Shown: one piece after another, positions 39,919-48,930 of the stretch | How positions within the stretch are numbered: position 1 is the first letter of the stretch | Layout: every line of letters begins with the position of its first letter | DNA from: Bacteroidales bacterium | GTDB taxonomy: Bacteria > Bacteroidota > Bacteroidia > Bacteroidales > UBA7960 | Length of the DNA stretch: 64,000 nt | NCBI GenBank assembly: GCA_012521995.1 | Contig: JAAYLH010000105.1 | Coordinates: 1-64,000 of the forward strand | Reading direction: 5' to 3' | The notes under the pieces: model-generated | Databases searched by the model: none | What the model was told of the DNA's origin: nothing | Seen by the model: the letters and a program-made list of their open reading frames with translations, nothing else | Position numbers and translations under genes: made by a program

Positions 39919-41079
39919 TTAACGGCTTAAACCCAGCCAAAGATTGAGTTCAATGCTAAGCCCAACAAAGGGCCTGATGTAAATATTGCTTTTGTCGCTT
40001 TGGTTTTCCTCCTGCAAAACGGTCATCCCAGCATTAAATCTTAAGAAATAGGCCGTTTTATATCCATAGGCCACATAAATGGGCCTTCCGACCAGAGGTC
40101 CGGTGATTTCCTTGCTGTCGCCGAAATCAAAATTGTTGAGAAAAACCCCTGCCGAAACCGAACTGTTGCTGCGGAACTTGCGGTGCAGGGCAGGGTTCCC
40201 CAGAGGGAATGACACCCCTGCATAAGGTGCGCTGTCATAGGAGAGGTCATTAAATCCGCCCTCATTGTAAATGCCGCCATAGCCAAAATTAATGGGCAGT
40301 GTTCTTCGTGTTTTTTCGGTAGGATAGTTCGGAATGACCCTCGAATCGGCCAGCACCAGGAATTGAAAACCAAGGTATTGGTTCACTTCCTGCATGCACA
40401 TTTGCTTGAGGTCCTCCAGGTTTTGCTGGAAAAAGGTGATCTTCAGGGCTTGTTCATCGGCATCCTTACTGCCCAGGATGTTAAACCGCGCCTTGCGAAG
40501 ACTTAAGTCATTGATTTGATGAAGTTTGTTGTATATCAAGTCGGAGAAGCCCGGGAAGGCAATGCCTGTGCGGTTCCGGTATAAGCCAAGTCCCTTTTCA
40601 ACGATTTGATCCAGTTCCTGCCGCATTAGCCGGGGATGCTTCGACAGGGAAACACTGTTGCGATCAGAACGGACCGACATATTCAGGTAGGAAGCAAGGG
40701 CTTCACCGATCATAATTTTCAGTTGCTCAATCTCGGTGGGGGCAGCAGGCCTGAAATAATTGACGCGCAGGGTATATTCATTATTGCCCTTCAGGATATA
40801 GTTGACGGGGATTGAAAAGCTCCCTTCCTGAATTCCCGATGCTTTGCGGAAATCAGACCTATACAAGGGTTTTCTGTCCAGGTCATTGCTCCCGTATAGC
40901 TCCAGTTCTACCATTTCTATGCTCGCAGGCATAGAACCATTGAGCATCCATTGGCTTTCGGCGGGCAAGGGCTGGTTCTCACCCAACCAGTTTTTCTCGT
41001 AACTATACTGTACACTCTTATACTGGGCGTTAAGGGTTAATACAGGAAAGAGGAGCAGGAATGTAAATTTTTTCAGCAT
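39919..41079 (-). CDS. Hypothetical secreted protein
   Basis: Signal peptide MLKKFTFLLLFPVLTLNAQ; no family recognised. Confidence 0.7.
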   Translation of the reverse strand: MLKKFTFLLLFPVLTLNAQYKSVQYSYEKNWLGENQPLPAESQWMLNGSMPASIEMVELELYGSNDLDRKPLYRSDFRKASGIQEGSFSIPVNYILKGNNEYTLRVNYFRPAAPTEIEQLKIMIGEALASYLNMSVRSDRNSVSLSKHPRLMRQELDQIVEKGLGLYRNRTGIAFPGFSDLIYNKLHQINDLSLRKARFNILGSKDADEQALKITFFQQNLEDLKQMCMQEVNQYLGFQFLVLADSRVIPNYPTEKTRRTLPINFGYGGIYNEGGFNDLSYDSAPYAGVSFPLGNPALHRKFRSNSSVSAGVFLNNFDFGDSKEITGPLVGRPIYVAYGYKTAYFLRFNAGMTVLQEENQSDKSNIYIRPFVGLSIELNLWLGLSR

Positions 41080-41228
41080 TGTTTTTGAAAATTAAAATTG
41101 AGTGTATTGTTCGACTTTAATAATAAGCTGTCCTGTAATGGTCTCTAAGCATTAAAAGATAGGATAAAGTTAATAATAAAAGCATGGATATGCACTAATT
41201 ATTTTACCGTAGCACCAGGAAAGCTGAA

Positions 41229-41267
41229 AAAAAAGCCCGGAAAATCCTTAAAGGATTTCCTGGCTTT
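41229..41267 (-). terminator. Intrinsic terminator
   Basis: AAAGCCCGGAAAATCCTT/AAGGATTTCCTGGCTTT stem with A-run on + strand. Confidence 0.55.
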
Positions 41268-41406
41268 GGTTGTGATCATCTATGGTCTGAATTATTATCA
41301 GGCCTGCAAAGGGGAAGGTCCAGGCACAAGGCAGCAGGCCTGCCTTAGCAGGAGGGCGCCCAGGTTGAAGGCTCCTGCTTGTCTCCCTTCCCTTTACAGG
41401 GAAGAA

Positions 41407-41979
41407 TTATTCCAGTTTTCCTGTGACGGTATAGCCTGCAGCCATAATAGCCCCAACGATCAGGTCCTCGTTAACCTTGGTCTTGTCGTACACTACCTGC
41501 GTCTGGGCTGCCTGCCAGTCAGCATTTACGGTCTGTACCCCATCGAGCTCCGAAACCCGGTTGATGATGGCGTTTTCACAACCTGTGCAGGTCATCCCTT
41601 CTATCAGAAAAACAGTCTCTATGCGGTTCTGTGGGGCAATATCAGTGGCCTCTGAAGCGGCGGGAGCCTTGTCTCCAAGGTTGTTAACCAACCAGGGCAT
41701 GGCCAGAAGTACTATTGCAAAAACCGTGACGATGCCAAGGGTAGTTACCGAGTTTAATCCTCCCGTTTGCCGCCGGCCGCTCTTACGCTGACGCTTCATC
41801 GCCTTGATCCCCTGGTACCAGAGCACCGCAAGCAGAAGTAAGACCAATATCACCACAAAAGGCCAAAATGACACGATCTTGTCAAGGGCCCCCGTTTCTT
41901 TTCCTGCAGCTTGCCCGAAGCTTAAACCGCTGGTTAAAAGAAAACTGAAAAACAAACTGATTCTTGAGCATTTCTTCAT
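41407..41979 (-). CDS. Membrane-anchored heavy-metal-associated (HMA) domain protein
   Basis: Signal/TM segments, C-terminal VFLIEGMTCTGCENAIINRVSELDGVQTVNADWQAAQTQVVYD. Confidence 0.85.
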   Translation of the reverse strand: MKKCSRISLFFSFLLTSGLSFGQAAGKETGALDKIVSFWPFVVILVLLLLAVLWYQGIKAMKRQRKSGRRQTGGLNSVTTLGIVTVFAIVLLAMPWLVNNLGDKAPAASEATDIAPQNRIETVFLIEGMTCTGCENAIINRVSELDGVQTVNADWQAAQTQVVYDKTKVNEDLIVGAIMAAGYTVTGKLE

Positions 41980-42170
41980 GACATGATTTTTTTTTGTAAA
42001 TATAGGGTGAATTAAAGAATCTGCTAATTGGCCTGGTATGAAAAAAGAGAAAGTTTCTTTATTAAAAGTAAAAAATAAATAGGTAAACAATTACCTAAAT
42101 AATTAAAAAATCATTAACTTTAATATAGGCGATTTAAACTCAGGTTCTTAACCCCAAAAAATCACGTGCT

Positions 42171-43958
42171 ATGAGAAAGCTGTATCTTTCCTTTTTTTTG
42201 AAGACAATCGTGTTTATCCTGTTTTTTTTCGGAGTGGGCATTCCTCGTGAAGCGAATGCTTGCGAGGCTTGTAACCGTTTGTTTTTAGGTCAACTTCAGA
42301 ATCAACGGGCAGGAAGCCTGGTGTCCCAGGAATTGCTGGCTTCCATTGCGGCTCAGCAAAACATTGGCCGCAACAACCCGGCAGCCCAGTCTGAGGGCTG
42401 GTCGAACAACACCCTTATTGCTTCAAATACCCCCACTCCGGCAGGCCAGAGCAGGGCTCCACAGGTGCAGCCCGTGCAAGGAGGCAGCCCGGGCCATGTG
42501 CCCCTGGACAATAATATTGACTTCATAGATATCATTCGTCGCGACAACCGCCTGCCCATCCCGCCCACCAGCTTCGTCCCCCAAAATTCCGTTCCAAACA
42601 AGCACGTAAGGATTACCCTTGAGGAAGGGGATGCTTACATTGGAAACGGGGTCATTTACAAGGGGTTCACCATCGACGGAAAGATTCCCGGCCCAACCAT
42701 CATCGTCGATGAGGGCGATATCGTTGATTTCAAGATCGTCAACAATGGTGAATTGCCTCACGGGGCTTCCATACATTCGGTGAACAGCCAGACGTCCAAA
42801 TACCTTGGAAAAGTAGAGGCAGGCGACAGTGCCAACGTGGTATTCAAGGCCAATATGCCAGGGGTGTATATGTACCACTGCGCCCCCGGGGGACACGCTA
42901 TCCCCATGCACATCATCTTCGGGCAATACGGAATGATGGTGGTTCGGCCTAAGAAAAAATATGAACTCGAACGGGTGCTGGGAAAGGATCCCGACATTGA
43001 GATCTTCCTGGTGCAGCACGAATATTACGCCTCGGGCAAGGATGCCGTAGAAGGCCAGGGAAAACCCATGTATACCGCCTTCAATGGCAAACTCTTTCGT
43101 TATGTGGAAGAACCTATTGTCGGAAAACCAGGCGATTACGTAAGAATCAATTTCCTGAATGCAGGCCCCAACCTGCTTTCTACTTTCCATATTGTGGGCA
43201 TCATCTGGGATTTTGCTTACTGGCAAGGGCACCCCGATAATCAATTCATAGGGGGGCAAACCGTCACGGCAGGGCCATCCGATTCATGGGTTATTGAATT
43301 CCGCATTCCTCCGGATGAAGGTACTTATATGATGTTGACCCACGCCGTTGGCTCAACAGACAGGGGGGCCATAGGCTTGCTGGTCTGCGACCGGGATGCC
43401 GAAGCCCAGAAGACCTACCTTTCCGACGGAATCAAATATTCCGATGAGCAAATGGCCCGGTACCGCGAACAGGCCCTGCGCACCATTACCCCCTTTGGCA
43501 TCGGATCGCCCGATGTGGATGTGCCTGTGGTTTTTGGCCCCGAAACCAAGGAAGTCACAGTTCGCATCATTGGCAATTCCTACTATCCAAAAGTAATCCA
43601 GGTGGCTCCGGGCACCGCGGTCAGGTGGATTAATGAAGATGTCTTCTCTTATATGGAAGGCGAATTTGCAGGCATCCATAACGTGATTGTCAAATCGGGC
43701 CCAGAACGCTTTGCCTCCGATATGCTTGCACATGCCGAGAGCCATTCTCAGGTCCTTACCCAGGAAGGCGAGTATCTATACATCTGTACGCCTCACCCTT
43801 ATATGGAAGGTAAGATAATTGTTTCCAAGGATTCAGGAACCCCCGGTGTGCAGTATGCAGGAACCGGAACTCCTGCTACCAGTAGAATGATGTGGGTAGT
43901 GCTGGTCATTGCTGCCTTTGCCCTCATGATCGCATTGATCAGCCTGATCAACAAATAG
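42171..43958 (+). CDS. NirK/AniA-like multi-cupredoxin protein with extra C-terminal cupredoxin and TM anchor
   Basis: LPHGASIH, GVYMYHCAPGGHAIPMHIIFGQYGMMVV, NLLSTFHIVG, GTYMMLTHAVGSTDRGAIG; C-terminal GIHNV...YLYICTPHPYMEGKIIV; terminal TM. Confidence 0.85.
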   Translation: MRKLYLSFFLKTIVFILFFFGVGIPREANACEACNRLFLGQLQNQRAGSLVSQELLASIAAQQNIGRNNPAAQSEGWSNNTLIASNTPTPAGQSRAPQVQPVQGGSPGHVPLDNNIDFIDIIRRDNRLPIPPTSFVPQNSVPNKHVRITLEEGDAYIGNGVIYKGFTIDGKIPGPTIIVDEGDIVDFKIVNNGELPHGASIHSVNSQTSKYLGKVEAGDSANVVFKANMPGVYMYHCAPGGHAIPMHIIFGQYGMMVVRPKKKYELERVLGKDPDIEIFLVQHEYYASGKDAVEGQGKPMYTAFNGKLFRYVEEPIVGKPGDYVRINFLNAGPNLLSTFHIVGIIWDFAYWQGHPDNQFIGGQTVTAGPSDSWVIEFRIPPDEGTYMMLTHAVGSTDRGAIGLLVCDRDAEAQKTYLSDGIKYSDEQMARYREQALRTITPFGIGSPDVDVPVVFGPETKEVTVRIIGNSYYPKVIQVAPGTAVRWINEDVFSYMEGEFAGIHNVIVKSGPERFASDMLAHAESHSQVLTQEGEYLYICTPHPYMEGKIIVSKDSGTPGVQYAGTGTPATSRMMWVVLVIAAFALMIALISLINK

Positions 43959-43999
43959 CTTGGGGTTAACCTTATAGTCCTTGTCAGGCGATTCAATAG

Positions 44000-44035
44000 T
44001 GGCTGTCCCAAGGTTCCGGGACAGCCATTTTTGTT
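44000..44035 (+). terminator. Intrinsic terminator after the NirK-like gene
   Basis: TGGCTGTCCC...GGGACAGCCA followed by TTTTTGTTTTT. Confidence 0.75.
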
Positions 44036-44182
44036 TTTCAGCGCGTGGTTTTCATCAGTAAAAATACCGACTCCTTTTCTTGCTATCCCTCTATGAATCT
44101 ATTCCCGCACAAATTTTTCCTTTTCGTTGGAGCTGGTTTGTTGCTCAAACACATGTGCTCCTTAAAGGCATTTCAGATACTG

Positions 44183-44298
44183 AGTTAAAACGTAGTTCAA
44201 ACGTAGTTAAGACGTAGTTCAGACGTAGTTCAGACGTGTATACACGTCTGAACTACGTCTGAATTACGTCTAAGTCACGTTTAAGATACGTTTTATTT
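44183..44298. repeat. Locus B: 11-bp-phased inverted-repeat array of ACGTCTGAACT-type units (5+5)
   Basis: ACGT at 44190, 44201, 44212, 44223, 44234 | 44244, 44255, 44266, 44277, 44288; about 48 of 58 positions pair between arms by hand count; centre ACGTGTATACACGT is a perfect palindrome. Confidence 0.95.
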
Positions 44299-44556
44299 TT
44301 AATCCGGGAGTGTTCCGGATAAGCCAATCTCACTGCCCGGGGATGAAAAGTTTCCAGCCTGGTGAATTACTCAGAAGGAGGAAATCCCGATTATTTTTGG
44401 ATGACCAGGAAAAGAGAGGCCATCCCGATTTATGAGAAGGCACCCTTGTTATGTTGGTGCTTTTAATTTTCTGGCCGGGGAAATAAAATCCGGAAAAAGA
44501 AATAAGGAAAGGGAAAATGAAGGACCGGCCAGTTACAGGAGGGTTGTTGAATAATC

Positions 44557-45432
44557 TTACCTCAACAGGGCATCGGCCATAAAAACCAGCATTATGGCAA
44601 GATAGAAGACGTTGATGGTAATGAAGGCGGGTTGTGGATTGGGTGTCTCGGGGGCTTTGTGCCAATTGCGAAACAACCAAACCAAGACGATTGCAAGGGC
44701 AAAGATGGTCAGGTTCAGCAGAGGGGAATGAATCACTCCGAAGAGGGCAGGGAGGATGGCTGCCATGGCGGTTGCTGCTACCCAAATAAGGGTCAGGTTG
44801 GCGATTTGTCTTATAGTGAAAAGGCGTGTAATGGTGGGAAAACCTGCCTTCTCATAGTCATTGCCGTGCCTGAGCAGGATAAGCCAAAAATGAGGGATTT
44901 GTCCAATGAAAAAGAAGAAGGCCACCAGGATGATTTTGGGGTTGGTGATGTTTCCTCCCGCAGCTGCCCATCCTATGAGTGGTGGGAGGGCCCCAACAAG
45001 CGATCCCGGTACTACAGCAAAGGCTGTAATTTGCTTCAGCCTGGTATAGATCAGGTTGTACCACAACAGTGTGATGAGACCCAGGACCAGGGGCGTCAAG
45101 GTATTTAGGCTTGCGAGGATGGCAGAGCCCCCCGCCACCAGCAATGCCGAGAATATTGCTGCCTCTGTCCTTGAGAGCCTGCCAGAGGGTATGGGCCGCT
45201 GGCGGGTGCGATCCATCAAGCTGTCGAGCCGGGCTTCCTGAAGGTGGTTTATTGTGGCGGAACCCGCCGACAAAAGGAATACTCCCAGGGTAACCCTGAA
45301 CCATCCTTCAGCAAAAAAGCCCTGACTGAGGATAAAACCCGTCAGGGCGGTCAAGGCAACCGAAAGAGTTACCAAAGGTTTTGTCAGTTGGAGGAAAGCT
45401 ATTGATTTTTCCTTAATTCCCTGCTTATTCAT
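44557..45432 (-). CDS. ctaB: Protoheme IX farnesyltransferase (heme O synthase)
   Basis: UbiA family: TINHLQEARLDSLMDRTRQRPIPSGRLS; GQIPHFWLILLRHGNDYEKAGFPTI. Confidence 0.93.
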   Translation of the reverse strand: MNKQGIKEKSIAFLQLTKPLVTLSVALTALTGFILSQGFFAEGWFRVTLGVFLLSAGSATINHLQEARLDSLMDRTRQRPIPSGRLSRTEAAIFSALLVAGGSAILASLNTLTPLVLGLITLLWYNLIYTRLKQITAFAVVPGSLVGALPPLIGWAAAGGNITNPKIILVAFFFFIGQIPHFWLILLRHGNDYEKAGFPTITRLFTIRQIANLTLIWVAATAMAAILPALFGVIHSPLLNLTIFALAIVLVWLFRNWHKAPETPNPQPAFITINVFYLAIMLVFMADALLR

Positions 45433-46366
45433 TTAATGATTTAAGAAACTCGACAATCAATTCGATTTGTTGTTCAGTGATCTCGCCCTGGTATGAGAAC
45501 ATCTGCCCGGCACGGTAGCCCTGGTGAATGTCGGCATCTGGCTCATAAATGGAGCGCAGCACATAAGCTTCGTCAAAAGCAACCTCCCGTTCCTGGCCGT
45601 TGGTAACCACCGGAACGTTGCTTCCCCAAGCTCCGAGGAAGCTGGGCCCGATGATGGTGGATCCATCGAGGGAATGGCAGGCCAGGCATCCCTTGCTCTC
45701 CACCAGCTGACGCCCAAGGAGGGCTAGATCGGCGCCTTCCTCAATGGGTATAGCCACGGCTGTGGTATCGGAATACCACTCCCAGAACTCTGCCGGCTCC
45801 ATGACCACCACTTCAGTATGCATAAAACTGTGCTGCAAGCCGCAGTATTCGGTGCAGAACAGCGAATAGTTGCCCACTTTGTTGGGCTGGAACCACATTT
45901 GGTTGTTAGCCAGACCAGGCACCATATCTTCCTTTACACGGAAAGCGGGTATGTAAAGCGAATGGACTACATCGAGGGCGTTTAGCCTGACGATCACTGC
46001 CGTATCAACGGGAACATAAAGCTTTTCGGTGATCCGGCCGTTCTCATAGGTAAAACTGAAACTCCACATGCGGGCATTGGCCGTGATGCGCACCCCTTCG
46101 TCGGGGATCCTTTTCATGGGTTTCCAGCCTACGTAACCGTAATAAAACATCCCCATAACAAGGGCAAGGGGGATAATGGTCCAGATGACTTCCAGCTTAT
46201 TGCTGCCTTCGATCTGGACAGCCTTGGGGTGCCTTTTCTTGTTGTACCTGTATAAGAACAGGATGATGACAAGGGTGATGCCTATCAGGAAGAAAAGGGA
46301 AATCCCGATGATAAAAATAAAGGCATTGTTGACGCCTTCTACAAAGTTTGAGGCTCCTGGGTTCAT
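45425..46366 (-). CDS. coxB: Cytochrome c oxidase subunit II with C-terminal cytochrome c domain (caa3 type)
   Basis: CuA motif FCTEYCGLQHSFM; SKGCLACHSLDGSTIIGPSF. Confidence 0.95.
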   Translation of the reverse strand: MNPGASNFVEGVNNAFIFIIGISLFFLIGITLVIILFLYRYNKKRHPKAVQIEGSNKLEVIWTIIPLALVMGMFYYGYVGWKPMKRIPDEGVRITANARMWSFSFTYENGRITEKLYVPVDTAVIVRLNALDVVHSLYIPAFRVKEDMVPGLANNQMWFQPNKVGNYSLFCTEYCGLQHSFMHTEVVVMEPAEFWEWYSDTTAVAIPIEEGADLALLGRQLVESKGCLACHSLDGSTIIGPSFLGAWGSNVPVVTNGQEREVAFDEAYVLRSIYEPDADIHQGYRAGQMFSYQGEITEQQIELIVEFLKSLNE

Positions 46367-46375
46367 AATGCTATT

Positions 46376-46660
46376 TTATCTGTATGAATAATCAAAGAAA
46401 GTTACAAGGATTACCAGCAGGAACAGGATGAACACGGCAGCCACCATTACGGTAAAAAAGCGGCTCTCGAATTTGAGGTGCATAAACCAGGCCAGAACAA
46501 TGGAGGCCTTGATGGATGCAATAAGCAGGGCTGCAGCCGTGTTGAAGGGCCCCATCTCGATGCGGGTAATGGCTACACTGATGGCGGTCAGCACCAGCAA
46601 GGCAAGCAAGACGAATATCTGGGTTTTGTAACTGACGATATGGGTTGTTTCTTGGCTCAT
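46376..46660 (-). CDS. Cytochrome c oxidase subunit IV (caa3-type small subunit)
   Basis: Three-TM small protein between subunits II and III. Confidence 0.85.
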   Translation of the reverse strand: MSQETTHIVSYKTQIFVLLALLVLTAISVAITRIEMGPFNTAAALLIASIKASIVLAWFMHLKFESRFFTVMVAAVFILFLLVILVTFFDYSYR

Positions 46661-46673
46661 GTCGTTGTGCTTT

Positions 46674-47270
46674 TTAATGGATCAAGTATAAAAGCGGGAA
46701 CAGAAATATCCAGATCAGGTCGACCAGGTGCCAGTAAAGGCCTGTGTTCTCCAGCCAGATATAATCAGTCTGATGTATTTTGTCTTTTCTCAACTGCAGT
46801 AAGACATAAATGAAGAGTCCTACCCCGATCAGGATGTGGATGGCGTGGATACCCGTCATGACAAAATACAGACCGAAGAATAGAATGGTTCCGTGACCCA
46901 GCTGGAGCAGCTCTTCTCCGCCGGGGTTGAAGCCGTATTCGAACTTCGACCCCCATTCAAAATATTTGTTCACCAGGAATACCACTGCAATGACCAGGGT
47001 AATGATCAGCAGGGTCATGGCCAGTTTTTTGTTGCCTTTCTGGATGGACGTGATGGACATGGCCACGGTCATACTGCTGATGAGCAGGATTACCGTATTG
47101 AAGGTACCCAAGACCACATCCAGTTCTTCACTGGCCAGTTTAAAGGCTTCGGGGTGCATAGAGCGATAAACGGCATAGACAACAAACAGCATCCCAAACA
47201 ATAGCAGTTCGGTAAAAATAAACAGCCACATGCCCATTTTCGAGGCCAGGTCATCACGATGTTCTATCAT
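46674..47270 (-). CDS. coxC: Cytochrome c oxidase subunit III
   Basis: GMWLFIFTELLLFG; FVMTGIHAIHILIGVG; YWHLVDLIWIFLFPLLYL. Confidence 0.93.
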   Translation of the reverse strand: MIEHRDDLASKMGMWLFIFTELLLFGMLFVVYAVYRSMHPEAFKLASEELDVVLGTFNTVILLISSMTVAMSITSIQKGNKKLAMTLLIITLVIAVVFLVNKYFEWGSKFEYGFNPGGEELLQLGHGTILFFGLYFVMTGIHAIHILIGVGLFIYVLLQLRKDKIHQTDYIWLENTGLYWHLVDLIWIFLFPLLYLIH

Positions 47271-47298
47271 ATTCTTCTGTTTTTATGATTTCAATGCC

Positions 47299-48912
47299 TT
47301 ATTCTCCAAAATGGTAAGGTCCTTTTTCAATGGTTGGAATTTCTTCAAAGTTCTCTAGGGTAGGGGGTGTTTCCACCTGCCACTCGAGGGTCTTTCCGCC
47401 CCAAGGATTCTTTTGGGTGGTTTTTTTCCCGTGGCGTGCCGAGCGGATCAGGTTTGCAAAGATGATGATGATTCCTGAGATCATGACCCAGGCCCCGAGC
47501 GAAGAGATGATGTTGCCGCCGTGGAAGTCGGGCAGATAATCGTAATACCTGCGGGGCATTCCTTGCATGCCCAGGAAGAACATGGGCAGGTAAAGGGCAT
47601 TAAAACCTATGAAGAAAATACCCCATCCGAGATTAGCCCAGCCCAGGTCATACATGCGCCCGAACATTTTTGGGAACCAGTAATGGAGGGCGGCCATAAA
47701 GGCATAGCCTGTTCCGCCGAATACGATGTAATGGAAGTGGGCAACCACAAAGTGGGTGTCGTGCACGTGGACGTTGGTGGCCAGCGAGCCCAGAACCAGT
47801 CCCGTGAGGCCGCCGATCATAAACACGAAGATGAACGAAACCGCCCAGTAGAAAGGGGTTTGCATATCGAGCGAGCCCTTGTGCATGGTGCTGACCCAGT
47901 TGAACACCTTGATGGCTGAGGGGATGGCTACCAGGAAGGTCAGGAAAGAGAAGGTATATAGGGCGCGTCCGCTCATCCCTGAAGTGAACATATGGTGGCC
48001 CCAAACAAAGTATCCTACAAAGGCAATGGCCATGGTTGATAACACGATGGCCTTATAGCCGAAAATGGTTTTCTTCGAGAACACAGGAATAATCTCACTG
48101 ATCACTCCCATCCCGGGAAGGATCATGATGTACACGGCGGGGTGCGAATAGATCCAGAACAGGTGCTGGTATAGGATGGGGTCACCCCCGAGGGCAGGAT
48201 CGAAGATGCCAATACCCAGGAGTCTTTCTGCCACGATAAGCAGCAGGGTAATGCCGATAACGGGTGTGGCCAGGATCTGAATCCAGGCGGTGCCATAGAG
48301 GGTCCAGGGGAAGAGGGGCATCTTAAACCAAGTCATCCCGGGGGCACGCATGCGGTGAATGGTCACTACAAAGTTTATACCCGTTAGGATGGAGGAAAAA
48401 CCCATAACAAAGGCTCCAAAGACGGCAGGCAGAACGTTGGCAGGGGTTTGGAAGCTGTAGGGGGCGTAAAAGGTCCAGCCTGTGTCGGGCGGGCCGTCGC
48501 CAAGAAATTGCGAGGTAAGAACAATCAGGATGCCAATGACGTATAGCCACCAGGAAAGGAGGTTCAGTCGGGGGAAGGCAACATCCTTGGCCCCTATCAT
48601 AATGGGCAGAAAGAAGTTGCCAAAGACCGCTGGCAGGCCGGGCACCACGATGATGAAGATCATGATGATGCCGTGAAGGGTAAAGAGGGCATTATAGGCC
48701 TTGGGACCCATGATGGTGGCGCCAGGGGCGATGAGTTCGGTTTTCATCAGCAAGCCCAGGATGGCTCCTACAGAGAAAAATGCCAGCATGGTGTAGAGAT
48801 ACAACAAGCCGATCCGCTTGTGATCGGTTGAAAAGATCCATGCAGATAGTCCTTTGTATTGCCCCTTGTAATCGAGGTAACTTACATTGTGGGCGTTGTT
48901 TGAATCAGACAT
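47299..48912 (-). CDS. coxA: Cytochrome c oxidase subunit I (A2-like, YSHP motif)
   Basis: FTLHGIIMIFI; WIYSHPAVYIMILPGMG; VWGHHMFTSGM; DTHFVVAHFHYI. Confidence 0.97.
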   Translation of the reverse strand: MSDSNNAHNVSYLDYKGQYKGLSAWIFSTDHKRIGLLYLYTMLAFFSVGAILGLLMKTELIAPGATIMGPKAYNALFTLHGIIMIFIIVVPGLPAVFGNFFLPIMIGAKDVAFPRLNLLSWWLYVIGILIVLTSQFLGDGPPDTGWTFYAPYSFQTPANVLPAVFGAFVMGFSSILTGINFVVTIHRMRAPGMTWFKMPLFPWTLYGTAWIQILATPVIGITLLLIVAERLLGIGIFDPALGGDPILYQHLFWIYSHPAVYIMILPGMGVISEIIPVFSKKTIFGYKAIVLSTMAIAFVGYFVWGHHMFTSGMSGRALYTFSFLTFLVAIPSAIKVFNWVSTMHKGSLDMQTPFYWAVSFIFVFMIGGLTGLVLGSLATNVHVHDTHFVVAHFHYIVFGGTGYAFMAALHYWFPKMFGRMYDLGWANLGWGIFFIGFNALYLPMFFLGMQGMPRRYYDYLPDFHGGNIISSLGAWVMISGIIIIFANLIRSARHGKKTTQKNPWGGKTLEWQVETPPTLENFEEIPTIEKGPYHFGE

Positions 48913-48930
48913 GTTGTTTTGAGATATGGT

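Noticed and set aside
42423-43259. 278-aa minus-strand ORF antisense to the NirK-like gene
   Set aside because: Fully overlaps a gene with strong family motifs; no domain or signal of its own.
42171-43958. Claim that the NirK-like protein has lost the catalytic His
   Set aside because: Class I NirK alignment suggests loss, but the class II (AniA-like) pattern SFHVIG aligns with TFHIVG, so that His is probably retained.
44183-44298. Simple rho-independent terminator interpretation of locus B
   Set aside because: Arms are far longer than a terminator, AT-rich and repeat-structured, and a canonical terminator already follows the upstream gene at 44000-44035.
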